A stretch of 64,000 bases of DNA from Verrucomicrobiaceae bacterium (lineage in GTDB: Bacteria; Verrucomicrobiota; Verrucomicrobiia; Verrucomicrobiales; Verrucomicrobiaceae): assembly GCA_027484445.1 (NCBI GenBank), contig JAIXSY010000032.1, positions 62,001 to 126,000 on the forward strand. The letters are read 5' to 3'. The notes under the pieces are model-generated. The model saw nothing but the letters and a program-made list of their open reading frames with translations, did not search any database and was not told the DNA's origin. Shown piece by piece: positions 34,632 through 44,030 of this stretch. The position numbers were made by a program, and so were the translations under genes. Numbering within the stretch: the stretch's first letter is position 1; each line of letters starts with the position of its first letter.

Positions 34632-36616
34632 TTTGCTTTGTAGGCATCGAAGACGCGGAGGGTTTCGCCAAAGTCACGTCCGGTGCGCATGGCTTCCTTG
34701 GTCTCCCGCTTCAGGTCTTCATCAATCCAGAACAGGTGTGCATCCAGCGGTTCGCGGCTTTTGCGGGCATTGCCATTCTTTGGCCACTGCACCCAGCGCC
34801 AGGTCATGTAGCGGTAGAAGGGCGATTCCCACGCGGGGATGGTACAGGCACGTTCCTCGATCAGCTTGGCGAGCTTCCAGGATAGCTCGCGGACTTCCTC
34901 TTCCGTTTTGGCTTTGCGATGCTGATCAATGATCGGGTCTAGCGCTGGGTCAGCGGTTTGAGTGATGTTGTTCGTGTCCGTTACCACTTCACGCTTGCCG
35001 TCCTTCCCCATTTTGAAGGCATTGTCACTGTGGTAGTCATCCCAAAAGCGTGGATACGGCGGCTGGGCACCAAAGCCGGCGAAGCCCATCTCGTGATTCT
35101 TTTGATCCAACTTTTTGTACATCTGCGTCGGATCGAGGCCTTCGATGTTCATCTCCAGCCCTGCCTTCTTGGCCTCTTCCTTCAGACGTAGCATGATCGG
35201 CGTGATGGTGCCGGAGTTAAAGGTCGTCAGCGTGAAAGACAGCCGCTTGCCTTCTGCATTCACGAGGATGCCATCCTGCCCTGCTTTGACAAAGCCTGCC
35301 TTGGCAAAGTGCTCGCGTGCTTTCACGGGATCAAAGGGACGTGCCCTCAGCTCGGGATTGGTGAACTTGCCGAATCCAGAGAAGGTGCTGTTCATCCGCG
35401 TCTTGTCTCCACGGAAGTCCACATCAATGACCTTCTGGAAGTTCATCGCATGGCTGATGCCGGTGCGGATGTCGAGGTTGTCGAGCAGAGGTTTGCTCTC
35501 GTTGATGCGGATGGCCCAGGTGACTTGCGGGTATTCGTTGTAGAACATGTGCCGCTCGATGTAGCCGCGGTAGATCTCAGGGATCTCCGCCTTGTCATAC
35601 CAGTAGCGCGGCAGACCCGCCAGGAAGTACTCAAACTGCCCTTGGCGGAACATCTCAAAGGCCTTGTCCTGGCTGGCGATGATCTTGTACTCCAGGAAGT
35701 CACAGTTGAAGACATACCGGTAGTGCTTGAGCCCTCCAGCCCACCAGTCCTGCACGCGGCGCAGGGTGATCGAGCGGCCGCGTTTCATCAATGAAGGATC
35801 GATGACATACGCTCCCGTTACGGGACAGATGCGCCACTGGTAGCGGGCCGGGAAGTCGGGGCCAAATTCACGATAAAAATGACGCGGGCTGGGTGGCACC
35901 ATCGCATACCAGATCGGGTCCGGCTTCGGTTCCGGGATGGTCACGGAGAAGGTGCGGTCGTCGAACTTGGTGATCGCCGCATACTCCTTGGTGTACCAGT
36001 CATTGTACCAAGGGTCCTTGATGTGAGGGCTGGTCATGACAAAGAAGGTCATGAAGAAGTCCTCCACCTCCACCGGCACGCCGTCGGAGAACGTCACCTT
36101 GTCCTGGAGGCGGAAATAGACTGTCCTGCGGTCCTCGGAAACAGCCCACTCCTTGGCCAAACCAGGAATCCAGACGTCTTCATCCGGATGACGCGTGATC
36201 AGGCTGATCTCGATGTGGTCATGGTGCTGGCCGCGGAAGGTGTTGTTCGCATCCGGGCCGACTTTACGAAAGGTGGGCGGGAAGGTGGGATGCCAGTCGT
36301 GGAAGGTGCCGCCTTTCTTGGCGCGAGGATCGCCGAACTCTGGCACATCTGCTGCATTTTCCCATTTCAGGTCAGCCGGCAGGTCCGCGGCTGTCTTCCA
36401 TTGGAAGAAGTCCGGCTTTGACTTCCAGTAAGCCTTCACTTCCTCCGTATTGTCATAGGGCGGAAAGCGAGTGTCCTCGCTGTCCGAGCAGGAGTTGAGG
36501 AACATGGCACCCAGCACAAACACGATGCCAGCCTTCCGCTTGGAGCCGCACGCGCTACCAGCAGCAGAGTGCATCGGACAGAGCCGGGAACTGAAAACGG
36601 AAAACAGGGAACGCAT
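34628..36616 (-). CDS. Peptide ABC transporter substrate-binding lipoprotein (family 5, YejA/OppA type)
   Basis: 662 residues from ATG 36616, which overlaps the permease stop by one base (TGATG); ATG 36574 (648 residues) is an equally good start because the intervening codons are made of a heptamer repeat and the lipoprotein signal KRKAGIVFVLGAMFLNSC follows it. The mature protein starts at Cys in LNSC and is a full family 5 binding protein (TFRGQHHDHIEISLITRHPDED, WAVSEDRRTVYFRLQDKVTFSDG near 165). Length and motifs fit the YejA-like branch. It delivers peptides to the two permeases. Confidence 0.9.
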   Translation of the reverse strand: MRSLFSVFSSRLCPMHSAAGSACGSKRKAGIVFVLGAMFLNSCSDSEDTRFPPYDNTEEVKAYWKSKPDFFQWKTAADLPADLKWENAADVPEFGDPRAKKGGTFHDWHPTFPPTFRKVGPDANNTFRGQHHDHIEISLITRHPDEDVWIPGLAKEWAVSEDRRTVYFRLQDKVTFSDGVPVEVEDFFMTFFVMTSPHIKDPWYNDWYTKEYAAITKFDDRTFSVTIPEPKPDPIWYAMVPPSPRHFYREFGPDFPARYQWRICPVTGAYVIDPSLMKRGRSITLRRVQDWWAGGLKHYRYVFNCDFLEYKIIASQDKAFEMFRQGQFEYFLAGLPRYWYDKAEIPEIYRGYIERHMFYNEYPQVTWAIRINESKPLLDNLDIRTGISHAMNFQKVIDVDFRGDKTRMNSTFSGFGKFTNPELRARPFDPVKAREHFAKAGFVKAGQDGILVNAEGKRLSFTLTTFNSGTITPIMLRLKEEAKKAGLEMNIEGLDPTQMYKKLDQKNHEMGFAGFGAQPPYPRFWDDYHSDNAFKMGKDGKREVVTDTNNITQTADPALDPIIDQHRKAKTEEEVRELSWKLAKLIEERACTIPAWESPFYRYMTWRWVQWPKNGNARKSREPLDAHLFWIDEDLKRETKEAMRTGRDFGETLRVFDAYKAK
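36589..36612. repeat. Degenerate heptamer repeat at a gene junction
   Basis: AAC recurs at 36589, 36596, 36603 and 36610 on the plus strand, each seven bases apart. It lies exactly where the permease gene ends and the binding-protein gene begins, so it is either leader sequence or encodes the first residues (RSLFSVFSS) of the binding protein. Confidence 0.65.
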
Positions 36617-38127
36617 CAGCGGTAGGTCGTGAATTTCTTGGGATCAAAGGCCTCGCGCACCGCCTCGCCGACGAAAGTGACGAGCACGAGCACCGTCGTC
36701 ATGGCGACAAAAGCACTGCTGACGATCCAGGGGTAATTGAAGTCCTCGGTGCCCTCACGCAGCAAGCGGCCCCAACTAGGCTCCTCTGGCGGCAGGCCAA
36801 AACCAAGGTAATCCAAGGCAGCCAGCGAGGTGATGATGGCTGACACCTCAAAGGGCGCGAGCGTGACCAGGATGGCGATGCTGTTCGGCAAGATGTGGCG
36901 GAAGATGATGCGTCCCGTGCTCGCCCCGAGGAGCCGAGCAGAGGCCACGTAATCGCGGGCTTTTTCCTTCATCGCTGCCGTGCGGATGTAGATCGTGGTG
37001 CCCATCCAACTGAAAAGTGAGATGATGACCACAAGCAGGAAGAGGTTCGGGCTGATGATCGAGCTCACGATCATCACAATGAACAAAAAGGGCAGCACGG
37101 ACCAGATCTCGATCAACCTCATGCCGATCAGATCGAGCGCACCACCGAAGTAACCCAGTGTGCCCCCCACCGCGACGCCCATCACAAAGACAAAAGTCAC
37201 GAACAGCAGCGCCGCCATGATGGCCTGCTGCCAACCGCCGTAGAGAATCGCCAGCACATCACCGCCCATGGACGTGGTGCCGAGGAAATGGTGATGCCCC
37301 CAGGAAGGCGGGGAGGGGGGATAGACTACGGTGAAGAGCTGGTCACTGGCCTGTGTCTCCAACGCAGCTGCCCTGCCTTCGGTAAAGTCGGTGTAGGCCG
37401 TGCGCTTGCCTTCAGCATAGGCCGCTTTTTCCACCAGCTCGTTGTTGGCATCCCAGCCCTGCATCTCACCCTGCTTCTGACCGTGGCGAAAGACCCATTC
37501 CTGCCGCTTCTGTCCGGGCTTGTCTTTGAAAACGGTGTAAGCGCGGCCATCGAAGGGCTTGGATTCACTCGCGCGATAGGCCACGCCCTCGCGGAGCTGC
37601 ACCTCCTCGATCACTTCCGGTGTGTCGAGCTTCGGATCATACGGCACCAGCGGCATCAGCACCCAGTTCGCCGAGCTAGCCTCCTGAAACTGCTTTTTCA
37701 GGACACGATAATCGGTTTCTGCCTCATCCTGGAGGCCAAAGGTCGTCGCCGGAATGACGCCAGTGACAAAGGGGAAGTAGAACCGGCCTTCGTAGCGGAC
37801 CACCAGCGCGCGCTTGCCCACGATCAGGTTGTCCAGCGAGGCCACGCCCACCAAACCCAGCAGCAGCAGGAAAGAAACATAGCCGCGCTTGATCTCACGG
37901 AATCGACGGAATTGCTTCCGCGTCAGTGGGCTCCACTGCCACTGCTTTGGCCCCGCGAAGAGCAGCCATGCACCCGCCAGCGCGATCAGGGCTAGCAGCG
38001 CCCAGCCAAGCCCGGCACCACCCAGGAAGGGCACCTTGAACACGGGCACCGTCAGCGACAGTCCGCGAAACAGCGCGCCGAGCACGGCATAAAGGAGAAG
38101 GCTGAGGCCAGTGGTTCGGGGAGACAT
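36616..38127 (-). CDS. Peptide ABC transporter permease (YejE/OppC type) with large periplasmic insertion
   Basis: 503 residues against about 300-340 for usual OppC. Two extra N-terminal membrane helices (about 8-30 and 38-58) precede the canonical first helix (about 82-100). A periplasmic insertion of roughly 190 residues follows, containing at about 205-242 a MORN/YwqK-like stretch (EWVFRHGQKQGEMQGWD..., then EKAAYAEGKR). The permease core begins near 300 with the conserved loop RTAAMKEKARDYVASARLLGAS near 395 and FRHILPNS. YejE proteins have a shorter insert; the MORN-like repeat is unusual. Starts 3 bases after the other permease gene. Confidence 0.88.
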   Translation of the reverse strand: MSPRTTGLSLLLYAVLGALFRGLSLTVPVFKVPFLGGAGLGWALLALIALAGAWLLFAGPKQWQWSPLTRKQFRRFREIKRGYVSFLLLLGLVGVASLDNLIVGKRALVVRYEGRFYFPFVTGVIPATTFGLQDEAETDYRVLKKQFQEASSANWVLMPLVPYDPKLDTPEVIEEVQLREGVAYRASESKPFDGRAYTVFKDKPGQKRQEWVFRHGQKQGEMQGWDANNELVEKAAYAEGKRTAYTDFTEGRAAALETQASDQLFTVVYPPSPPSWGHHHFLGTTSMGGDVLAILYGGWQQAIMAALLFVTFVFVMGVAVGGTLGYFGGALDLIGMRLIEIWSVLPFLFIVMIVSSIISPNLFLLVVIISLFSWMGTTIYIRTAAMKEKARDYVASARLLGASTGRIIFRHILPNSIAILVTLAPFEVSAIITSLAALDYLGFGLPPEEPSWGRLLREGTEDFNYPWIVSSAFVAMTTVLVLVTFVGEAVREAFDPKKFTTYR

Positions 38128-38130
38128 GCG

Positions 38131-39390
38131 TTATTCAAACCGGATGCGCGGGTCGGTCAGCGCCACAAAGAAGTCCGACAGGATGTTGCCCACCATGAGC
38201 AGTACCACCTGGATGACGAGGATGCCCATCACCAGTGGGTAATCGCGGTCCAACACGCTGTAGTAGCCGAGCAGGCCGAAGCCGTTGATTTCAAAGATCA
38301 ACTCGATCAGCGTCGAGCCAGCCACGAAAATCGACACCACGTGCCCTAGCGTCGTCGCGAGTGGGATCAGCGAGTTCCGCAGCGCATGGCCCAGCACCGC
38401 GCGCTTGAAACCCGCGCCCTTTGCCACCGCCGTGCGCACATAGTCGGCGGCCAAGTTGTCCATCAGGTTGTTCTTCACCAGCATCGTCATGAAGGCAAAG
38501 CTGCCGACCATGTAGCAAATCAAAGGTAGCACCGCGTGGTGAATCACGTCCCAGCCTTTGCCAGCCAGAGTGAAGGAGGCAAAGTCCTCGCTGACAAAAC
38601 CGCCCGTGGGAAACCAGCCCAGCCGAGCCGCCAGGTACACCACCAGCACGCTCGCCAGCACAAAGCCTGGGATCGCGTAACCCACGAAAATCAGGATCGA
38701 ACTCGCGTTGTCGATGACCGTGCGATGCTTGATGGCCTTCAAAATGCCAAGCGGGATGCACACGAGGTAGCTGATGATGAAAGTCACGAGCCCGTAAAAG
38801 ATCGAAACCGGCATCCGCTCGCGGATCATGCCCCACACGGATTCATTGTAGCGCGTGGAGATGCCCAGGTTGCCCTGCAGCAGACCGTCGTACTGCGGGC
38901 GAAAGACCTGCACCCGGTCCTTTTCCCTCTCGACCCGAGTTTGCCAGGCTGCGAGACCCTCCGGCTTGTCTTCGGCAGAAAGCTTTCCCTCCCGGCTGAC
39001 CTGCGCCTGGGTGATGCGGTAGGCGTTGTTCGGCTTCCACTGGTCCTTCGGCAGCAGCTCCTGCAGCGTCACGGGTGCCTGATCCTTGCCCTTCTCGAAC
39101 TTGATGAACTGCTTGTCGCTCTCCTTGGGCAGCAGGCCTAGCCACGACAGGTAGGCAGGGAGAAAGGGGCGATCGAAGCCGTAGTAGGCGGCCATTTCCT
39201 CCTTTTGCTCCTCGCTCAACGAGGCACCGGCGTCCTTCATGCCACGCTCTCCCTGCTGGGCGGCTGCCTGCCGCAACGCCGCCTCCAGCGGGCCTCCGGG
39301 CGTCACACGAGTGATGAAAAACACCACCATCGTCGCCCCGATCAGGGTCGGGAGAATCAGCAAGAAACGGCGGAGGAAGTAGTCGCGCAT
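38131..39390 (-). CDS. Peptide ABC transporter permease (YejB/OppB type)
   Basis: 419 residues from ATG 39390; the longer frame upstream has no signal or homology. One N-terminal helix (about 8-28) with the family motif RRFLLILPTLIGATMVVFFITRVTPGGP is followed by a periplasmic insertion of about 160 residues, rich in charged residues, and then by the permease core with GNLGISTRYNESV, five further helices and the EAA loop ADYVRTAVAKGAGFKRAVLGHALRN near 325. First gene of the importer operon. Confidence 0.92.
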   Translation of the reverse strand: MRDYFLRRFLLILPTLIGATMVVFFITRVTPGGPLEAALRQAAAQQGERGMKDAGASLSEEQKEEMAAYYGFDRPFLPAYLSWLGLLPKESDKQFIKFEKGKDQAPVTLQELLPKDQWKPNNAYRITQAQVSREGKLSAEDKPEGLAAWQTRVEREKDRVQVFRPQYDGLLQGNLGISTRYNESVWGMIRERMPVSIFYGLVTFIISYLVCIPLGILKAIKHRTVIDNASSILIFVGYAIPGFVLASVLVVYLAARLGWFPTGGFVSEDFASFTLAGKGWDVIHHAVLPLICYMVGSFAFMTMLVKNNLMDNLAADYVRTAVAKGAGFKRAVLGHALRNSLIPLATTLGHVVSIFVAGSTLIELIFEINGFGLLGYYSVLDRDYPLVMGILVIQVVLLMVGNILSDFFVALTDPRIRFE

Positions 39391-39696
39391 GAGGCGGTCG
39401 GCAGAATTCCAGAACACTCCGACATACGGCCGAAGGAGACAAGGATTTGTCGGCTTTTTCGAGAAGGCAACAGGGCGCAGCCAAACAGGCACTCAGTTGA
39501 ATCCCGATACCGACATTCATCCCGGTAGAAATGCTCCAGATGCCATGAACATAGATGTCCGGGTTGAACACCCGTGCTTGGAAAAGCGGCCCTCCCCAGC
39601 CAATCGGCGGGCCAGGTAAGAAGATTGTCATGGAGAGCATGATCCATTGATTTTATAATTTTTAGACGAATCTTTGCGCACATTCTCAAAAACGAT
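39391..39696. other. 306-base divergent intergenic region
   Basis: It separates the peptide importer operon (minus) from the PelA-like gene (plus) and should contain both promoters. The right end is AT-rich and holds a consensus -10 box. Reading frames that cross it are extensions of neighbouring genes without coding character. Confidence 0.5.
39631..39659 (+). promoter_or_regulatory. Candidate promoter of the PelA-like gene
   Basis: A perfect TATAAT lies at 39654-39659 with TGGAGA 17 bases upstream (39631-39636), a weak -35 match. The expected transcription start, about 39666, leaves a 30-base leader before ATG 39697. Confidence 0.45.
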
Positions 39697-42447
39697 ATGC
39701 GCTCATCCGACTGCCGCCGCTCCCGTTTGCCCTTGTTGGCAATTCTGATTCTCGGCGTTGCGGTCTTTCTCAAAAATGCAGAAGCCGCGCCGCAGACTCG
39801 CCTTTTGGTCGATCTTTCGGCCAAACCAGCTCCGCAGGGGCTGAGCACCTTTGACCTTTGCGTGCTGCGGGTGGATGCCGATGTCGATCTGGAGGCGGCT
39901 CATGCGCTGGGGAATGTCTGCCTAGCCCGGGTGCCCCTGTTTGACATCGCTGCGACTTCGGGGGCAGCCATCCTGGCTCGTGACTTGGGCGTGCCTCTGC
40001 TGCCCAGCCGGGACAAAGGCGTGCTGCATTTGGATGCGACGCATCCCGGCTGGCCACAGGTGGTGGTGCATGAGCTGGTAGAAACGGCAGCGGAGCGTGG
40101 CTTCGACGGCGTGGTGCTCTGCCAGATGGAGCAAATCAGCCAAGATGCCGTGCGCGAGGCTGTGCTGAAGGCCCTGGCGCTGGTGAAACAAGCCTACCCG
40201 GACAAGCGCCTGTTCATTGAGGGCGGCTATGACCTCGTCTCCGAGGCACGCCTGAGCCTGGATGGGATCTTGTTCATGGACTCTCTCGACCGCGATGAAG
40301 ACGACGATCTGCGGCTGGCGCGCCGGCTGCGCGAGTGCCGGCGCCTGGGCGTGCAGCCCTACGTGACAGCCTTTGCCGACCCCGAAAAGCTGACCGAGGT
40401 GCCTCCGCGCGCGGCCTGGATTCGGGAGCAGGGCGCAGTGCCCTTTTTCACCACACCGGAGCTAGAGGGCGTGAATCTCGGCCCTCTGGAAGAGTTGAGC
40501 CGACGTGTGCTGGTGCTGCACTCAGGCCCTGCACAGGACTGCCCCACCGCACGCGTGCTGCAGGGTGCGCTGGAGTGGCTGGGCTGGCAGGTGATCTATC
40601 AAGACCCCGCCGCTGAAGCGTCCGAAGGCAGCGATGCCCTGCCACACCATGGCAGCATTCAGGCCGTGATCTTCGATGCCACGCTGCAGCTGAATGCGGA
40701 ACGGCAGCACGCTTTGGCCCAGATGGCCGTGAGTCTGGCCCGTCAGGGCGTGCCGCTGCTGCTGACGGGGCAGCCCTGGGAACGTGAGGCGGACTGGGCC
40801 ACCGTTTGCACGGCGCTAGGCATCGCAGGCAGTGGCAAGCCCGTGACTCTGACGGAACCGCCGAGCCTGCGCCAGGTCGAGAGCAGCCTGCTGGCACGTC
40901 CAGGTGGCACTGCCCCGCGCATCACCGGGCTGCGCGATGTGCGCTGCGCCGCCGCCGACTCCCAGGTGCTGCTTTCCCTGCGGGCGAAGGACGCCAGTGC
41001 GGAGGATTTTGATCAAGTGTGGATCGCCCCCTGGGGCGGAGTGTGGCTCGACCCTCTGGCTGTCGAGATCGGGCCCCAACTCGATCCGCTCGGCTTTTTG
41101 GAAAAATGGCTGGCCCGGCAGCCCCTCATGCCGGTGGTGGACATGACCAGCCTGGATGGCCGCCGCCTGCTGGTCACCCAGGTGCTGGCAGATGGCTTCG
41201 GAAATACAGCGGAGCAGCCAGGCCTGCCAACGGCGGGTGAGGTGATGCTGGAGCAAGTGCTGCGCCGCTACTCTCTGCCCATGAGCGTTTCATTGAATGA
41301 GGCTGACGTGCGCGGCTGGTCCCCAGGGGCCGATGTCCAGCAAAGTGAGCGCCTGCTGGAGACCAGCCGAGCCATCTTTAGCCTCAGTCATGTCGAGCCG
41401 ATGTCCGCCGGCCTGAGCCGCCCCACGAGCTGGAAGGGAGCCACCCCCATCGGTGCCACACTGGGCAGCAGTGCACCGCCCGTGTCGATCAATCTAGCAC
41501 GCGAGGTCGCGGGTTCCCTGGCCTTTCTGCATCGGGAATGCCTGCCCCAGGGCCGGGCGATGACCGCCTTCACCTGGGCAGCGGATAGCCTGCCCAGTGC
41601 CGAAGCCATCGCCTACGCACGTCGGATGGGGGTGGAAAGCCTGATGACAGGGGCACCCGCGAGCGCTCCCTGGGCACAGCCGAGCGGGTTGCAGATCACA
41701 CCACGCAGCTGGACCGTGGGCCGGGAACGCTGTGCCCTACTGCCTGCTGCAGCGCGCCCAGGTGCCTGGAGACACGCCGAGGCAGACATCGCCCGCATCC
41801 AGGAGACCGGCCGGCAGCGCTGGCTAGCCCCGGCGATGGTGTGCTTTTCTTTTCGTGATGCCGTCCGCGCCCGAGACATCACCGAGATCAGTCACCTGCT
41901 CGACTGGTGCGCCTCCCAGCCCTTTCACGCCATCAGCGGCAGTCAGTATGCCCGGCTGCTGCGGGATGCGCATGACACCCGCATCTACCAGACAGGAGCC
42001 GGGCGCTGGATCATCGTGAATGAAGGGCATGCCCGCACCCTGCGCCTGCCTGCCTCCGTGGGCGTGCCAGACCTGAATCGCAGCACGGGCGTGACCGGTT
42101 ACGCACATCAGGGAGATCAGCTCTACATTCACACGCTGGGCCTGCGCCGCACAGAGCTGGTGCTGCGTGCGGAGCCAGAGGGCAGCTACCTGCGTCTGGC
42201 CAGCGCCACGGCCAGCGTGCGCTACCTACAGGCAGGCAGCAGCCGTGCCTACTTCCAGGTCACGCACCCACGCCCGGTGGAACTCGCCTTTGAGGGCATC
42301 CCGCCCGGCACGGTCTGCCAGGTGCTGGCCAATGGCACGCCCGACTACCACATCGCCGACACCCAGGGCCGGGTGGAATTCACCGTGCCCAGCCAAGCCA
42401 CCGTGCAGCTGCATCTGCTGCCCGGACAGACTGCTGCCATGCGCTGA
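39697..42447 (+). CDS. PelA-like protein: glycosidase-type barrel plus decayed polysaccharide deacetylase domain
   Basis: 916 residues with a signal peptide (about 1-30). Residues about 33-280 resemble the GH114/GH166-type barrel of PelA (VLHLDATHPGWPQVVVHELVETAAERGFDGVVLCQME, FIEGGYDL, LDGILFMDSL). After a linker, residues about 470-720 resemble the PelA deacetylase: GRRLLVTQVLADGFGNTAEQ near 482 aligns with the family's HxDGDGF segment, but the His and first Asp are replaced (Gln, Leu), and the later metal-binding His pair appears only in part (SLSHVEP...LSRP). A beta-rich tail completes it. Hydrolysis or deacetylation of an amino-sugar polymer is therefore doubtful. Followed at once by a TPR protein. 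Confidence 0.6.
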   Translation: MRSSDCRRSRLPLLAILILGVAVFLKNAEAAPQTRLLVDLSAKPAPQGLSTFDLCVLRVDADVDLEAAHALGNVCLARVPLFDIAATSGAAILARDLGVPLLPSRDKGVLHLDATHPGWPQVVVHELVETAAERGFDGVVLCQMEQISQDAVREAVLKALALVKQAYPDKRLFIEGGYDLVSEARLSLDGILFMDSLDRDEDDDLRLARRLRECRRLGVQPYVTAFADPEKLTEVPPRAAWIREQGAVPFFTTPELEGVNLGPLEELSRRVLVLHSGPAQDCPTARVLQGALEWLGWQVIYQDPAAEASEGSDALPHHGSIQAVIFDATLQLNAERQHALAQMAVSLARQGVPLLLTGQPWEREADWATVCTALGIAGSGKPVTLTEPPSLRQVESSLLARPGGTAPRITGLRDVRCAAADSQVLLSLRAKDASAEDFDQVWIAPWGGVWLDPLAVEIGPQLDPLGFLEKWLARQPLMPVVDMTSLDGRRLLVTQVLADGFGNTAEQPGLPTAGEVMLEQVLRRYSLPMSVSLNEADVRGWSPGADVQQSERLLETSRAIFSLSHVEPMSAGLSRPTSWKGATPIGATLGSSAPPVSINLAREVAGSLAFLHRECLPQGRAMTAFTWAADSLPSAEAIAYARRMGVESLMTGAPASAPWAQPSGLQITPRSWTVGRERCALLPAAARPGAWRHAEADIARIQETGRQRWLAPAMVCFSFRDAVRARDITEISHLLDWCASQPFHAISGSQYARLLRDAHDTRIYQTGAGRWIIVNEGHARTLRLPASVGVPDLNRSTGVTGYAHQGDQLYIHTLGLRRTELVLRAEPEGSYLRLASATASVRYLQAGSSRAYFQVTHPRPVELAFEGIPPGTVCQVLANGTPDYHIADTQGRVEFTVPSQATVQLHLLPGQTAAMR

Positions 42448-42495
42448 CCCGAATCGCTGAAGCACCTCCCCTGACGGATTCCCTTTTCTCCCTCC

Positions 42496-43920
42496 ATGAA
42501 GGCACGCCTCCTCCTCGTCGTCGGACTTTACGCCACGCTCGCCTACCTGTGGCACGAGCGCCTGAAGCCACAGCCGACTTCCGCCGATACCTTGATGGCC
42601 CAGCGAAAGCCACGCCTGGAGCGGCTGACGCACTTTTTGACCAAAGCACCGTCTGAGACGGTGCAGCCTATCTTGATGAGCGTTGCCCTGCTGTCTGATG
42701 AGAAGCTGGAAAAGGTCGATGCCTGGCTGCGCCGTCCGCCCCTGGATCAGCTGCGTGAACTCACCGTGCAAGACACGGCCATGCTGGCAAATTCAGGCCA
42801 ACTCCGTGATGCGCTGCTGCTCGGCTGGCTAGGGCAGGACCACCCCTACGCCATCCTGGAGGCGCACCTCATGCTCTGCGCAGCAGGAGATCGATTGGGC
42901 GAAGACCTGCGCCTGCACGCCATCCAGTGCCTCGCCGAGCGTGCCCGCCTGGCTGGAGATCGGCGCACCGCGCTCACCTTGCTGGAGCGGGCCATCGCCT
43001 TTCCAATGGCCGACTGGGCTTTGGTGCAAAAGTATCTCGAAGCGGCTAAAGTCACCGCCCCAGCCTCCGCGACCGTTTCTGTCTTGGAAACTTGGCTGCG
43101 GCGCCATCCTGAAGCTCCTGCCGCTGAGCGAGAAGCCGCGAAAAACAGCCTGAATGACCTGCTGATCCGCGCTGGCATGGCCGCCGAGGCATTGCTGGCC
43201 GAACAAGAAGCGTTGAAAGCCCTGCCGCCGGAGGCTCCCCTGCCTGAGGCGAGTCTGCAACGCGCTCTGACCGCTGCCCGCGCCACCGGCGTCTGCGTCT
43301 CTCTCATGCCATGGTTGCAGCGTCACCTCGCCTCGTTTCCAGAGCACCAGCTAGCGCCACAGTCCCTGCTGGAGAACAACAGCGAAGTCAGCCCCAGCTA
43401 TCGCCACTGGCTGCACGAGGCGGCCCGCATCGCCGATCGGGAACTACCCACCCCGCAGGCCTATGAGCTGTGCAAACGTCTCGCCGCACTCGGGGAGCCC
43501 AGCGCCCTGGCCCGCGTCTGCCAGCTCGCCTCCAGCACCCAGCAACTGGAGGATGGCCTGAGCTTCCTGCACTTGGCCCTGACAGACATTTCCCTGCGCC
43601 CAGCCCTGCTCGCCCTGAGCAGCGCCGATAGCCTCGCGCGGCGTGTCGTCCACCAGGCCCTGCACGATCAGCCAGAGAACCGTGACCTGCACTACGCGGC
43701 CACTTTGGCCGAAAGCGCAGCGGAGCCCCGACGCGCCCCGACACTCTGGCAGACCTACCTGCGCCGTTTCCCCCAAGACCACGCCGCCCGTCGTCGGCTG
43801 GTGCAGGCGCACCTAGCCGCCCAGCAGCCCGCGCTCGCACTCCGTGTGCTGGATGGCATGGAGGCCTCTGCCTTGACGGAGGAAGATCGCCACCAGCAGC
43901 AAATGCTGCGGCAGATGTGA
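42496..43920 (+). CDS. Tetratricopeptide-repeat protein, PelB/PelE-like context
   Basis: 474 residues. One N-terminal membrane helix (about 3-19) is followed by helical repeats throughout, with TPR-like pairs near 150-180 (CLAERARLAGDRRTALTLLERAI), 385-420 (YAATLAESAAEPRRAPTLWQTYLRRFPQD) and 425-450 (LVQAHLAAQQPALALRVLDGME). Such proteins act as scaffolds. It follows the PelA-like gene by 48 bases; in Pel polysaccharide loci PelB or PelE are TPR proteins, so a role in a reduced Pel-type system is an inference from position. Confidence 0.75.
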   Translation: MKARLLLVVGLYATLAYLWHERLKPQPTSADTLMAQRKPRLERLTHFLTKAPSETVQPILMSVALLSDEKLEKVDAWLRRPPLDQLRELTVQDTAMLANSGQLRDALLLGWLGQDHPYAILEAHLMLCAAGDRLGEDLRLHAIQCLAERARLAGDRRTALTLLERAIAFPMADWALVQKYLEAAKVTAPASATVSVLETWLRRHPEAPAAEREAAKNSLNDLLIRAGMAAEALLAEQEALKALPPEAPLPEASLQRALTAARATGVCVSLMPWLQRHLASFPEHQLAPQSLLENNSEVSPSYRHWLHEAARIADRELPTPQAYELCKRLAALGEPSALARVCQLASSTQQLEDGLSFLHLALTDISLRPALLALSSADSLARRVVHQALHDQPENRDLHYAATLAESAAEPRRAPTLWQTYLRRFPQDHAARRRLVQAHLAAQQPALALRVLDGMEASALTEEDRHQQQMLRQM

Positions 43921-44030
43921 GTCGAGGGCACTGTCCGATTTCACCCTTTTTTCGTCGCAGAGCACGTAGGGATGCAGCTTGACGCTGCAAAGCCAAACGG
44001 CTCCAATGCGCCCCCCAACGAAAAAATTCC

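Noticed and set aside
43974..43988. Small hairpin GCAGC-TTGAC-GCTGC upstream of xylA
   Set aside because: Only 5-6 bp of stem and no T-run; too weak to call a terminator or operator.
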